64,000 nt of DNA from Pseudomonas inefficax (GCF_900277125.1 NZ_OPYN01000207.1:310001-374000), one strand, 5' to 3'. Positions 26,685-35,875 are shown, counted from the first letter of the stretch. Notes: generated by a model not told the origin, from the letters alone. Made by a program: numbers and translations.

Positions 26685-27713
26685 TCAGCGCACAGGTGGC
26701 GCGTACTGGATGCCGCCGTTGTTCCACAGGGCGTTCATGCCACGGTCGATCTTCAGGTCGGTGCCCTGGCCCAGGTTCTTCTCGAACACTTCGCCGTAGT
26801 TGCCGACTTGCTTGACGATCTGCACTACCCAGTCCTTGGGCAGCTTGAGGTCCTTGCCGTACTCGCCGTCGGCACCCAGCAGGCGGGCGACATCCGGGTT
26901 CTTGGTGCCTTTGGCCTCGGCCTCGACGTTCTTCGAGGTGATGCCTGCCTCTTCGGCGTTGAGCATGGCGAACAGGGTCCACTTGACGATGCTGAACCAC
27001 TCCTCGTCGCCCTTGCGTACCACCGGGCCCAGCGGTTCCTTGGAGATGGTTTCCGGCAGTACCACGTAGTCGGTCGGCGCGGCCAGCTTGGAGCGCTGGG
27101 CGAACAGCTGCGACTTGTCCGAGGTCAGCACGTCGCAACGGCCGGACTCCAGCGACTTGGCGCTTTCGTCAGAGGTATCGAAGGTGATCGGGGTGTACTT
27201 CAGGCCATTGGCGCGGAAGAAGTCCGACACGTTCAGCTCGGTGGTGGTACCGGCCTGGATGCAGATGGTTGCGCCATCGAGCTCCTTGGCGCTGGAGACA
27301 CCCAGTTTCTTGTTGACCAGGAAGCCGACGCCGTCATAGTAGGTAACACCGGCGAATACCAGGCCCATGCCGGCATCACGCGAGCTGGTCCAGGTGGTGT
27401 TGCGTGACAGCACGTCGACTTCACCCGACTGCAGTGCGGTGAAGCGTTCCTTGGCGTTGAGCTGGCTGAACTTGACCTTGGTGGCGTCGCCGAACACGGC
27501 GGCGGCCACGGCGCGGCACACATCGGCGTCGATACCCACGATCTTGCCCTGCGCATCAGGTACCGAGAAGCCTGGAAGACCGTCGCTCACGCCACACTGG
27601 ACGAAGCCCTTCTTCTTTACCGCATCGAGGGTGGCGCCAGCCTGGGCGTTGCTCACGGCGCCCAGCGCGGCGGCAGCGGTCAGGACTGCCAGGGTGGTTT
27701 TCAACATCTTCAT
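26685..27713 (-). CDS. aapJ: Amino-acid ABC transporter periplasmic binding protein AapJ
   Basis: A 342-residue solute-binding protein. The Sec signal peptide ends near residue 25 (LGAVSNAQAG). Family signatures: KKKGFVQCGVSDGLPGFSVPD, IGIDADVCRAVAAAVFGD, RNTTWTSSRDAGMGLVFAGV and QAGTTTELNVSDFFRANGL. It matches the AapJ/BztA class for glutamate, glutamine, aspartate and asparagine. First gene of aapJQMP, transcribed on the minus strand; the 332-bp region upstream holds repeated TGCAAAG motifs. Confidence 0.93.
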   Translation of the reverse strand: MKMLKTTLAVLTAAAALGAVSNAQAGATLDAVKKKGFVQCGVSDGLPGFSVPDAQGKIVGIDADVCRAVAAAVFGDATKVKFSQLNAKERFTALQSGEVDVLSRNTTWTSSRDAGMGLVFAGVTYYDGVGFLVNKKLGVSSAKELDGATICIQAGTTTELNVSDFFRANGLKYTPITFDTSDESAKSLESGRCDVLTSDKSQLFAQRSKLAAPTDYVVLPETISKEPLGPVVRKGDEEWFSIVKWTLFAMLNAEEAGITSKNVEAEAKGTKNPDVARLLGADGEYGKDLKLPKDWVVQIVKQVGNYGEVFEKNLGQGTDLKIDRGMNALWNNGGIQYAPPVR

Positions 27714-27843
27714 TCACAACCTCCAAATCGCTCTTGTTGTATCGAGCCGGAATTGCACCGCACCCTTTTGAGGCGTATCCGACCCGTATTGGCTTGTTAT
27801 TGGGTCAATTGGCGCAATGGACTGTTCTGTGACAGCCTTCGCG

Positions 27844-27900
27844 TGCAAAGGGTGTTACCGTCGCGGCCTGCCCTTTGCATCACAGGTTGGATTGCAAAGC
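27844..27900. promoter_or_regulatory. Inverted and direct TGCAAAG repeats between aapJ and the esterase gene
   Basis: TGCAAAGGG at 27844-27852 is mirrored by CCCTTTGCA at 27871-27879, and a third TTGCAAAG lies at 27892-27899. The 332-bp divergent region (27714-28045) has no gene that I can support; these repeats are its most ordered part. An operator role is inference. Confidence 0.4.
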
Positions 27901-28045
27901 GCGTACCAGCTTCGCTGGCTGTAGCGTTTAAGCGCTCGTCAAGTAGGGAAAGTTGTATCGTTGCGACATTCTTTTTCCGACAATCATTTGCAGCGCCTTC
28001 TTTTTACGCACGCCATAACAAGACCCGCACACTTTCGGAGCAGTC

Positions 28046-28702
28046 ATGACCAACCCGCTGATTCTCGAACCGCAGAAAACCGCAGATGCCTGTGTGATCT
28101 GGTTGCACGGCCTGGGTGCCGACCGTTACGACTTCCTACCAGTGGCCGAATTCATGCAGGAGCGCCTGCTCGGTACCCGTTTCGTCATGCCCCAGGCTCC
28201 CACCCGCCCGGTAACCATCAACGGCGGCTACGCCATGCCCAGCTGGTACGACATCAAGGCCATGACCCCGGCCCGCGCCATCGACGAAGCGCAGCTGGAA
28301 GAATCGGCCGAGCAGCTCATTGGCCTGATCAAGGCCGAGCAGGCCAAAGGCATCAGCTTGTCGCGGATCTTCCTGGCCGGTTTCTCCCAAGGTGGCGCGG
28401 TGGTACTGCACACTGCCTATATAAAGTGGCAAGAAGCGCTGGGTGGCGTGATCGCCCTGTCCACCTACGCCCCCACCTTCAACGACCAGCATCAGTTGAG
28501 CGCCTGCCAGCAGCGTACGCCGGCCCTGTGCCTGCATGGCGTGCACGACCCGGTGGTGATCCCGGCGATGGGCCGCACCGCCTTCGAGTACCTGAATACC
28601 TGGGGCGTCGCCGCTCGCTGGCACGAATACCCGATGGAACATGAAGTGGCGGTGGAAGAGCTGAACGACATCCACGACTGGCTGGCCGAACAACTGCAAT
28701 AA
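28046..28702 (+). CDS. Carboxylesterase / lysophospholipase-type alpha/beta hydrolase
   Basis: A 218-residue alpha/beta hydrolase of the carboxylesterase/acyl-protein-thioesterase family. Oxyanion region IWLHGLGADRYDF, nucleophile elbow GFSQGGAV (catalytic Ser), acid in GVHDPVVIPAMGR and His in YPMEHEV are all present in order. No signal peptide, so cytoplasmic. Such enzymes hydrolyse short acyl esters; the natural substrate is unknown. It lies 101 bp upstream of rhlB, the usual Pseudomonas neighbourhood. Confidence 0.9.
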   Translation: MTNPLILEPQKTADACVIWLHGLGADRYDFLPVAEFMQERLLGTRFVMPQAPTRPVTINGGYAMPSWYDIKAMTPARAIDEAQLEESAEQLIGLIKAEQAKGISLSRIFLAGFSQGGAVVLHTAYIKWQEALGGVIALSTYAPTFNDQHQLSACQQRTPALCLHGVHDPVVIPAMGRTAFEYLNTWGVAARWHEYPMEHEVAVEELNDIHDWLAEQLQ

Positions 28703-28803
28703 GCCGCAGCCGCCTGTAGTTGTAAGGCTATTCCACTACGCCGCGCCCGAAACTTGCATTACACTGCCCGGCGTACATTCCTTAACCAGTTGATGAGACG
28801 ATC

Positions 28804-30267
28804 GTGCTCAAGGCACTCAAGAAAATTTTCGGCAAGGGAGACGCCGCGCCACAGGCCGTCGCTCCTGCTGCCAGCGTGTCGCCGCCTGCGACCGCACCCG
28901 CCAGCGAGGCCAGGCCTGCGGCAAAACCGGCCGCGCCACGCGCCAACCCCGCCCCCCTGGCCGAACAGCCTGCCGCCGTTACGCCAGCCGCCGACAAGCC
29001 GGCCAAGGACAAACCGCGTCGCGAGCGCAAGCCCAAACCACAGGCCAGCCTGTGGAAACCGGAAGACTTCGTGGTCGAGCCGCAGGAAGGCAAGACCCGC
29101 TTCCACGACTTCAAGCTGTCCAACGAACTGATGCACGCCATCCACGACCTGGGCTTCCCGTACTGCACGCCGATCCAGGCACAGGTACTGGGTTACACCC
29201 TGCGTGGCCAGGACGCCATCGGCCGGGCCCAGACCGGTACCGGCAAGACTGCGGCGTTCCTGATCTCGATCATTTCCCAGCTGCAGCAGACGCCGCCGCC
29301 GAAGGAACGCTACATGGGCGAGCCACGCGCGCTGATCATCGCGCCCACCCGCGAGCTGGTGGTGCAGATCGCCAAGGATGCCGTCGCCCTGACCAAGTAC
29401 ACCGGCCTGAACGTGATGAGCTTCGTCGGCGGCATGGACTTCGACAAGCAGCTCAAGGCCCTGGAAGCGCGCCATTGCGACATCCTGGTGGCCACTCCGG
29501 GCCGCCTGCTGGACTTCAACCAGCGCGGTGAGGTGCACCTGGACATGGTCGAGGTGATGGTGCTGGACGAAGCCGACCGCATGCTTGACATGGGGTTCAT
29601 CCCGCAGGTGCGCCAGATCATTCGCCAGACGCCGCCGAAAAGCGAGCGCCAGACCCTGCTGTTCTCCGCCACCTTCACCGACGACGTGATGAACCTGGCC
29701 AAGCAGTGGACCACCAACCCGGCCATCGTCGAAATCGAGCCGGAGAACGTTGCCAGCGAAACGGTGGAACAGCACGTCTATGCGGTGGCCGGCAGCGACA
29801 AGTACAAGCTGCTGTACAACCTGGTGACCCAGAACAAGTGGGAACGGGTAATGGTGTTTGCCAACCGCAAGGACGAAGTGCGGCGCATCGAGGAAAAACT
29901 CGTGCGCGATGGCATCAACGCCGCGCAGTTGTCAGGCGACGTGCCGCAGCACAAGCGTATCCGTACCCTGGAGAGCTTCCGCGAAGGGCGCATCACCGTG
30001 CTGGTGGCCACCGACGTGGCGGGGCGTGGCATTCACATCGATGGCATCAGCCACGTGATCAACTTCACCCTGCCGGAAGACCCGGACGACTACGTACACC
30101 GCATTGGCCGGACCGGCCGTGCAGGCACCAGTGGTGTTTCGATCAGCTTTGCCGGTGAAGATGATTCGTACCAACTGCCAGCGATCGAAGAGCTGCTGGG
30201 GCGCAAGATCAAGTGTGAAATGCCGCCGGATGAGCTGCTCAAGCCGGTGCCGCGCAAGCATCACTGA
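28804..30267 (+). CDS. rhlB: DEAD-box ATP-dependent RNA helicase RhlB
   Basis: A 487-residue DEAD-box helicase, in enterics a component of the RNA degradosome. Motifs in order: FPYCTPIQAQ (Q motif), AQTGTGKT (142-149), PTRELVVQ, TPGRLLD, VLDEADRMLD, LLFSATF, VATDVAGRGIHI and HRIGRTGRAG. Residues about 12-85 form a low-complexity Ala/Pro/Lys-rich arm before the core, longer than in E. coli RhlB and common in pseudomonads. GTG start. A type B REP pair follows the stop. Confidence 0.92.
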   Translation: MLKALKKIFGKGDAAPQAVAPAASVSPPATAPASEARPAAKPAAPRANPAPLAEQPAAVTPAADKPAKDKPRRERKPKPQASLWKPEDFVVEPQEGKTRFHDFKLSNELMHAIHDLGFPYCTPIQAQVLGYTLRGQDAIGRAQTGTGKTAAFLISIISQLQQTPPPKERYMGEPRALIIAPTRELVVQIAKDAVALTKYTGLNVMSFVGGMDFDKQLKALEARHCDILVATPGRLLDFNQRGEVHLDMVEVMVLDEADRMLDMGFIPQVRQIIRQTPPKSERQTLLFSATFTDDVMNLAKQWTTNPAIVEIEPENVASETVEQHVYAVAGSDKYKLLYNLVTQNKWERVMVFANRKDEVRRIEEKLVRDGINAAQLSGDVPQHKRIRTLESFREGRITVLVATDVAGRGIHIDGISHVINFTLPEDPDDYVHRIGRTGRAGTSGVSISFAGEDDSYQLPAIEELLGRKIKCEMPPDELLKPVPRKHH

Positions 30268-30289
30268 TTCATCAGCGCTGGCCTGCCCT

Positions 30290-30411
30290 CTGTAGGAGCG
30301 GCCTTGTGTCGCGAAAGGGCCGCATCGCGGCCCCAGGATTTCAGCATTAATGCAGAGATTGCTGGGGCCGCGATGCGGCCCTTTCGCGACACAAGGCCGC
30401 TCCTACAAGGA
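30290..30411. repeat. REP pair (type B, long arms), inverted
   Basis: Long inverted arms (about 30290-30336 and 30364-30411) with core GGAGCGGCCTTGTGTCGCGA plus a GGGCCGCATCGCGGCCC palindrome inside each. It lies between the convergent rhlB and moaE genes. Confidence 0.9.
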
Positions 30412-30427
30412 ATCAGCGCAGCCTTGG

Positions 30428-30874
30428 CTACCAGCGCCCAGCCGCATCCTGGTCACTCTGCTTCCCTTCCACCCACCGCGCCCCTTCCTGGGTATTTTCC
30501 TTCTTCCAGAACGGCGCCCGGGTCTTCAGGTAATCCATGATGAAGTTGCAGGCATCGAACGCCGCCTGCCGATGAGCACTGGCCACGCCGACGAACACGA
30601 TTGGCTCGCCCGGCTCCAGCGCACCGATGCGGTGCAGCACCTCCACCTTGAGCAGCGGCCAGCGCTGCTCGGCCTCGACCACGATCTTGGCCAGGGCCTT
30701 CTCGGTCATGCCCGGATAGTGCTCGAGGAACATCCCCGCCACTTCGCGGCCATCGTTGAAATCCCGCACGTAGCCGACAAAACCGACCACCGCGCCCACG
30801 CCGACATTTGCCGCGTGCATGGCATTGGTCTCGGCCCCCGGGTCGAACGCGCCTTCCTGTACTCGCACAGCCAT
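30428..30874 (-). CDS. moaE: Molybdopterin synthase catalytic subunit MoaE
   Basis: A 148-residue large subunit of molybdopterin synthase, which transfers sulfur from MoaD to precursor Z (cPMP). Signature blocks: GAVVGFVGYVRDFNDGREV, LEHYPGMTEKAL, HRIGALEPGEPIVFVGVASAHRQAAF (substrate His/Arg) and the catalytic-Lys region YLKTRAPFWKKE. It starts 2 bp after moaD. The moaCDE set lacks moaA here. Confidence 0.95.
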   Translation of the reverse strand: MAVRVQEGAFDPGAETNAMHAANVGVGAVVGFVGYVRDFNDGREVAGMFLEHYPGMTEKALAKIVVEAEQRWPLLKVEVLHRIGALEPGEPIVFVGVASAHRQAAFDACNFIMDYLKTRAPFWKKENTQEGARWVEGKQSDQDAAGRW

Positions 30875-30876
30875 GT

Positions 30877-31125
30877 TCAGCCTCCGGTCACCGGCGGGAA
30901 GAACGCCACTTCATCGCCCTCTTCCAGCGGTTCATCGAGCTTGCACAGCTCTTCGTTGCGCGCACACATCAGGTTCTGCTCGGCCAGCACTTCGTAATGC
31001 CCGCCCTTGGCCACCAAGGCCTGGCGCACATCGTCGAGCACCTTGAACGCGCCCTCCACCCGCTCCACATCCACGCCCAGCAATTCGCGGTAACGGGCGA
31101 AGTACATCACCTTGACCTTCATCAC
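30877..31125 (-). CDS. moaD: Molybdopterin synthase sulfur-carrier subunit MoaD
   Basis: An 82-residue ubiquitin-like sulfur carrier. It begins [17 protein letters not shown] and ends FFPPVTGG; the C-terminal Gly-Gly is the residue pair that is adenylated and thiocarboxylated. Its ATG overlaps the end of moaC by four bases, so the two are coupled. Confidence 0.95.
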
Positions 31126-31592
31126 GCCTCCACCTTGTAGTGGCCGCTCTTGCCGCCGAGTTTTTCCAGCAGGCGCACCTGCTCGATGACCATGCCCTTA
31201 TCCACAGCCTTGCACATGTCATAGATCGTCAGCGCGGCCACGCTGGCGGCGGTCAGCGCCTCCATCTCCACGCCGGTCTGCCCGGCCAGCTTGCAGCGGG
31301 CGACGATGCGCACGGCGTCCTGCCCCTCGGCGCTGAGCTCGACCTTTACGCTGGTCAGCATCAGCGGGTGGCACAGCGGGATCAGGTCGCTGGTCTTCTT
31401 CGCCGCCTGGATCCCGGCAATGCGCGCCACGGCGAACACGTCGCCCTTGGGGTGTTCACCGTCGACGATCATCTGCAAGGTCTGCGGCAACATGCGCACC
31501 CGCGCCTCGGCGGTGGCCTCGCGCTCGGTCACGGCCTTTTCAGTGACGTCGACCATGTTGGCCCGCCCCTGGGAATCAAGATGTGTCAGCAC
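31122..31592 (-). CDS. moaC: Cyclic pyranopterin monophosphate synthase MoaC
   Basis: A 156-residue enzyme of molybdenum-cofactor biosynthesis that, with MoaA, converts GTP to c[40 protein letters not shown] and [27 protein letters not shown] are diagnostic; the active-site KKTSDL...CHP and the C-terminal GKSGHY are intact. Start is a GTG with AGGAG seven bases upstream. First gene of moaCDE. Confidence 0.95.
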
Positions 31593-31665
31593 TGCTCTGC
31601 TCCTGTGAAGGGAACTCGCAGTGTAAACCTGTGAGTCAGGTTTGAGCAGAGGGGTGCGTCAACCG

Positions 31666-31765
31666 GGCCGGCCTCTTCGCGGGCACGCCCGCTCCCACAG
31701 GATTTGCACCTGGTTCGAGGCAGTGGAGATCCTGTGGGAGCGGGCGTGCCCGCGAAAAGGCCGGG
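31666..31765. repeat. REP pair (type A variant), inverted
   Basis: Inverted arms with core CGCGGGCACGCCCGCTCCCA at about 31666-31702 and 31731-31765. It separates moaC from phoH. Confidence 0.88.
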
Positions 31766-31789
31766 CGGCGAACCGCCCGGCGGTGAGGG

Positions 31790-33184
31790 TTACAGATGTG
31801 ACTCGGCGTACTCGGCCAGCACCGAGCGTGGCACGCCCTGCAGGGTGATGTGCACGCCATGGGGGAAGTCCTTGAAGCGCTCGGTCAGGTAGGTCAGGCC
31901 CGAGCTGGTCGCGGACAGGTAGGGGGTGTCGATCTGCGCCAGGTTGCCCAGGCAGACCACCTTGGACCCGGAGCCGGCACGAGTGATGATGGTTTTCATC
32001 TGGTGCGGCGTCAGGTTCTGGCACTCGTCGATCAGGATCAGGCTCTGCTGGAAGCTACGACCTCGGATGTAGTTCAGCGACTTGAACTGCAACGGCACAC
32101 GTTCGAGGATGTATTCCACGCTGCCATGGGTGCTTTCGTCATCCATGTGCAAGGCTTCGAGGTTGTCGGTGATGGCGCCCAGCCAGGGCTCCATCTTCTC
32201 GGCCTCGGTGCCCGGCAGGAAGCCGATCTCCTGGTCCAGCCCCTGCACGCTGCGGGTGGCGATGATGCGCCGGTAGCGCTTGCTGACCATGGTCTGTTCG
32301 ATGGCTGCGGCCAAGGCCAGGATGGTCTTGCCGGAACCGGCGGCGCCGGTCAGGTTGACCAAGTGGATATCCGGGTCGAGCAGGGCGAACAGCGCCAGGC
32401 TCTGGTGGATGTCCCGCGGTTTCAGGCCCCAGGCTTCCTGGTGCAGCAGCGGTTCCTGGTGCAGGTCGAGCAACAGCAGCTCATCGTTGCGGATACCCTT
32501 GATCCAGCCGACGAAACCCTGTTCATCGATGATGAACTCGTTGACATGAACCGCCGGCAGGTTGTCGATCAATTGCACGCGATGCCAGGTGCGGCCGCGC
32601 TCCTGGCGGGTATCGACCTTGCTCACCCGGTCCCAGAACGAACCGGTGACCGAATGGTAGCCCTTGGACAGCAAGGACACGTCATCGACCAATTGGTCGG
32701 TGCTGTAGTCCTCGGCCGCGATGCCACAGGCACGCGCCTTCAGGCGCATGTTGATGTCTTTGGTGACCAGCACAACGTCCAGGTCGGTGCGCCGGGCCCG
32801 TACTTCGAGCAACTGGTTGATGATGATGTTGTCGTTGAGGTTTTCCGGCAGCAGCTTGTTCGGCTCGTTGCGCGGAGTCATCAGGATGGACAGGAAGCCC
32901 TTGGGCCCGCTCTTGCCACGCTGGATCGGCACGCCCTGCTCGACATCGCTGGGAGAGGCGTCACCAAGGGTCTGATCGATCAGGCGAATGGCCTGGCGGC
33001 ATTCGGCGGCGATGGTCTGTTTGCCGGTCTTGAGCTTGTCGAGTTCCTCCAGCACCGTCATCGGGATGGCGACATGGTGCTCCTCGAAGTTCAGTAACGC
33101 GTTGGGGTCGTGAATCAGGACGTTGGTATCGAGCACATACAGGATAGGCTTGCTGGAGGAAGGGTTGCGTCCTTGGTCATCCAT
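31790..33184 (-). CDS. PIN-domain / PhoH-type ATPase fusion
   Basis: A 464-residue two-domain protein. The N-terminal PIN nuclease-like domain starts with LYVLDTNVLIHDP (acidic Asp19) and continues VLVTKDINMRLKARACGI. The C-terminal PhoH P-loop ATPase has LTGAAGSGKTILALAAA (Walker A, around residue 280) and LILIDECQNLTPHQMKTIITRAGSGSKVV. This is the PhoH2/YlaK architecture; mycobacterial PhoH2 is an RNA helicase/RNase, so an RNA-processing role is plausible but not shown here. Single gene between REP pairs. Confidence 0.88.
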   Translation of the reverse strand: MDDQGRNPSSSKPILYVLDTNVLIHDPNALLNFEEHHVAIPMTVLEELDKLKTGKQTIAAECRQAIRLIDQTLGDASPSDVEQGVPIQRGKSGPKGFLSILMTPRNEPNKLLPENLNDNIIINQLLEVRARRTDLDVVLVTKDINMRLKARACGIAAEDYSTDQLVDDVSLLSKGYHSVTGSFWDRVSKVDTRQERGRTWHRVQLIDNLPAVHVNEFIIDEQGFVGWIKGIRNDELLLLDLHQEPLLHQEAWGLKPRDIHQSLALFALLDPDIHLVNLTGAAGSGKTILALAAAIEQTMVSKRYRRIIATRSVQGLDQEIGFLPGTEAEKMEPWLGAITDNLEALHMDDESTHGSVEYILERVPLQFKSLNYIRGRSFQQSLILIDECQNLTPHQMKTIITRAGSGSKVVCLGNLAQIDTPYLSATSSGLTYLTERFKDFPHGVHITLQGVPRSVLAEYAESHL

Positions 33185-33471
33185 ACTCGGTCACCTTATG
33201 TCGAAGCCACACGGCGTGGTCTGTTACGCCGCAGAGTGACTGCCGCTGTCCCCGTATCCGCGTTGTTACGGGCGGGAAGCGAACCTGGCTAGGTGGGCCT
33301 GGATGACGCCACCTGTGCTGCAGGAATCGGCTGTCTGGTTTCTTCATACAGCAAAAATGATGACTAAAAAAAGTCTTTTTACGTGCAGGTGAAGTTTATT
33401 TTTCCAAATGACGAACAGGGGTTGGCGAGGGGGCGCGTGGGGGCTACAGTAAAAATTCAGGCTGGCATTGG
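33185..33471. other. Non-coding stretch upstream of the PIN-PhoH gene
   Basis: Together with the adjoining REP pair this is a 390-bp gap. It contains an AT-rich patch (about 33345-33410) with a small GACT-A6-AGTC hairpin followed by T5. It presumably holds the PIN-PhoH promoter; no convincing -10/-35 pair was found. Confidence 0.4.
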
Positions 33472-33574
33472 CGGGGGGCGCTTCGCACCCCGATCGCGAC
33501 ACAAGGCCGCTCCTACAGGCATCGCGTAACCTTGTAGGAGCGGCCTTGCGTCGCGATGGGCCGCAAAGCGGCCC
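33472..33574. repeat. REP pair (type B), inverted
   Basis: Inverted arms sharing GATCGCGACACAAGGCCGCT and its near-complement around about 33520-33532; the right arm reads CCTTGCGTCGCG, a one-base variant. It abuts the stop codon of the deacetylase-like gene. Confidence 0.88.
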
Positions 33575-34702
33575 CTACCCCCTCAAGCCATAAGCTTGGC
33601 AATCTTCCCAACCAATCCCGCTCTGCGCCGTATTGCGCAACAGCCACTCCACCGCTGGCTGCGCCTTGGGCAGGCTGTCATGGAACTGGATCACCCCCTT
33701 GCGCCATAGCAGCATCAAGGTCAGCACCCGCTGGGCAGAGGCCTCGGCGCTCAGTGCGCCATCGTCCTGGGCATCGATGTCCCACAACGACACCTGCAAC
33801 TGCTGGCTGGCCATGAACGCCTCGCCATCGGCCCGGCGCTGCCCGTAAGGCGGCCGAAACAACGGTACATACTGCTCCGGCAGGTCAGCCTGCACCCGCG
33901 CCTGGCTGCGCCGCAACGAGTCCTGCCAGCCGGTCCACTGCGCATGGGAGCGGTACTCCCAACCTTGGATCCCCACGCACTGCCCGCCATAGAGCTGGCG
34001 CAAGGCATCTGCCGCCCCGGCGTCGCGGCGTTGCTGCAGACGGTTGCCGAGCACGAAGAACGTACCTTCAAGCTTTTGTCGACGCAGGTAATCAGCCAGC
34101 AGATCGGTGCTGCCGCCATCCGGCCCGGGGCCGCCGACGAAGGTCAGCAGGAACATGCGGTCGTTCAGTTCATCCCCATTGCGCTCGCCCGGGGACAGCC
34201 GCTCCACCTCGCTGCTGGTCTGTGGCAGCAACGCAGCCTTGCGCAGTTGGTCGTCCAGATAACGGACATGGAACTGATGGCTAGGCTCGATCCAGCCTGT
34301 ATAGAACGTGCCGACATCAGCGGCGAATGTCGCTGCCTGCGTACGCAAATCCGCCATCGACGTGACCGGATAGCAGAACGACGCATCCTGCTCGCAACTG
34401 CGCTGCGCCTGTTGATACCCTTCCCACAAACGCTGCCACATGCGCGCCCGCACCTGGCGCACCTTCTGCAGGTTGACCTGCCTTAGCCCCAAGCGTGCCG
34501 CCAGCGCCGCGTCGTCCAGCAGTTCGCTTTCGTGCAGCACCTGGGCGAACGAGAGGATCTCGGCCCGCGAGGCCACATCGAACAACGCCGGGCTGTCCAG
34601 CTGTTCAGGCCACAGGCTCCGGTCCAGGCTCGGCTGGGGTGAAGGGGCGGCTTGCGCGGCCAGGCTCAGCAGAGCGGCCAGCAAGGCAGAGGCAATACGC
34701 AC
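33575..34702 (-). CDS. Secreted polysaccharide-deacetylase-like protein lacking catalytic motifs
   Basis: A 375-residue protein read from a GTG with GGAG nine bases upstream, starting M(V)RIASALLAALLSLAAQAAP, a Sec signal peptide. Residues about 180-370 follow the NodB (CE4) fold order: LLTFVGGPGPDGG (motif 1), GTFFVLGNRLQQ, GIQGWEYRSH (motif 2), LFRPPYGQRR (motif 3, intact) and IQFHDSL (motif 5, intact). Motif 1 normally reads TFDDGP, giving the base and metal Asp; here it is TFVGGP. Motif 2 normally carries two metal His; here Gln246 and Tyr250 stand in. It is probably a non-catalytic homologue. Divergent from yaaA; near but outside the alg operon. Confidence 0.8.
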   Translation of the reverse strand: MRIASALLAALLSLAAQAAPSPQPSLDRSLWPEQLDSPALFDVASRAEILSFAQVLHESELLDDAALAARLGLRQVNLQKVRQVRARMWQRLWEGYQQAQRSCEQDASFCYPVTSMADLRTQAATFAADVGTFYTGWIEPSHQFHVRYLDDQLRKAALLPQTSSEVERLSPGERNGDELNDRMFLLTFVGGPGPDGGSTDLLADYLRRQKLEGTFFVLGNRLQQRRDAGAADALRQLYGGQCVGIQGWEYRSHAQWTGWQDSLRRSQARVQADLPEQYVPLFRPPYGQRRADGEAFMASQQLQVSLWDIDAQDDGALSAEASAQRVLTLMLLWRKGVIQFHDSLPKAQPAVEWLLRNTAQSGIGWEDCQAYGLRG

Positions 34703-34839
34703 GGTTGAAGGCTCCGCAACGGCGAAACGCGCACTATAGCCTCTGCATCGGCCATGGTCTGTGACTATCGTCGCCATAGTTTGGAGTTGCACTGTCCAGC
34801 CCGTAGAATTCCCGGCCAACGATGCCAGGAGCCGACCCG

Positions 34840-35619
34840 ATGCTGACGGTGATTTCACCCGCCAAGACCCTCGACTACGACACCCCGCCGGTAACCGAGC
34901 GTTTCACCCTGCCCCAGTACCTGGACGACTCCCAGGAGCTGATCCAGCAGCTACGCGACCTGTCGCCGGCGCAGATCAGCGAACTGATGCATCTGTCCGA
35001 CAAGCTCGCCGGCCTGAATGCCGCGCGCTTCGGCAGCTGGACCCCGGACTTCACCCCGGCCAATGCCAAGCAGGCGCTGCTGGCGTTCAAGGGTGACGTG
35101 TACACCGGCCTCGACGCCGAGAGCTTGAGCGAGGATGACTTCAGCTACGCCCAGCAGCACTTGCGCATGCTTTCGGGGCTGTACGGCCTGCTGCGCCCGC
35201 TCGACCTGATGCAACCCTACCGCCTGGAAATGGGCACCAAGCTGGCCAACGCCCGCGGCAAGGACCTGTACGCCTTCTGGGGCACGCGCATCAGCGAATG
35301 GCTGAACCAGGCCCTGGCCGAACAAGGTGATGATGTGCTACTGAACCTGGCCAGCAACGAGTATTTCAGCGCGGTAAAACGCAGTGCGCTGAAAGCCCGG
35401 GTGATCAATGTCGACTTCAAGGACCTGAAGAACGGCCAGTACAAGATCATCAGCTTCTACGCCAAGAAGGCACGGGGGATGATGAGCCGCTTCGTGATCC
35501 AGCAGCGCATCAGCGAGCCGGAGCAGCTCAAGCAGTTCGATGTACAGGGGTACTACTACAGTGCAGAGCAGTCGAAGCCGGACCACCTGGTGTTCCTGCG
35601 CGATCATCCTTCCGAATAG
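34840..35619 (+). CDS. yaaA: Peroxide stress protein YaaA
   Basis: A 259-residue YaaA/DUF328 protein; in E. coli it limits iron-dependent damage during peroxide stress. MLTVISPAKTLDYDTPPVTE opens the protein; RPLDLMQPYRLEMGTKLANA, LLNLASNEYFSAVK and the C-terminal SFYAKKARGMMSRFV are family blocks. MLTVI is chosen as start with AGGAG nearby; an ATG six codons earlier is also in frame. A REP pair follows the stop. Confidence 0.93.
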   Translation: MLTVISPAKTLDYDTPPVTERFTLPQYLDDSQELIQQLRDLSPAQISELMHLSDKLAGLNAARFGSWTPDFTPANAKQALLAFKGDVYTGLDAESLSEDDFSYAQQHLRMLSGLYGLLRPLDLMQPYRLEMGTKLANARGKDLYAFWGTRISEWLNQALAEQGDDVLLNLASNEYFSAVKRSALKARVINVDFKDLKNGQYKIISFYAKKARGMMSRFVIQQRISEPEQLKQFDVQGYYYSAEQSKPDHLVFLRDHPSE

Positions 35620-35638
35620 TCAGGCAATACACAATCCC

Positions 35639-35757
35639 CTGTAGGAGCGGCCTTGTGTCGCGAAAGGGCCGCATAGCGGCCCCGGCAATTTCTGCTTTGA
35701 TGCTGAAATCCTGGGGCCGCTGCGCGGCCCTTTCGCGACACAAGGCCGCTCCTACAA
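35639..35757. repeat. REP pair (type B, long arms), inverted
   Basis: Long inverted arms (about 35639-35683 and 35712-35757), each with GGCCTTGTGTCGCGAAAGGG plus an inner GGGCCGC palindrome. It marks the upstream edge of the algD regulatory region. Confidence 0.9.
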
Positions 35758-35875
35758 AAAGCGCTCCCCTCCTTACCCCTCCGCCCCGCAACAGGGCACG
35801 ACGCAAAGCGCCATCACGCCATAAAACCAACGCCAAAAAATCGACACGCCACCACTTATAGCCAAACGCCATAAG

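Noticed and set aside
27843..27860. Possible sigma-54 promoter for aapJ on the minus strand (GGTAAC...TTTGCA)
   Set aside because: The GG to GC spacing is 11 rather than 10 and the -24 element departs from TGGCAC; more likely part of the TGCAAAG inverted repeat.
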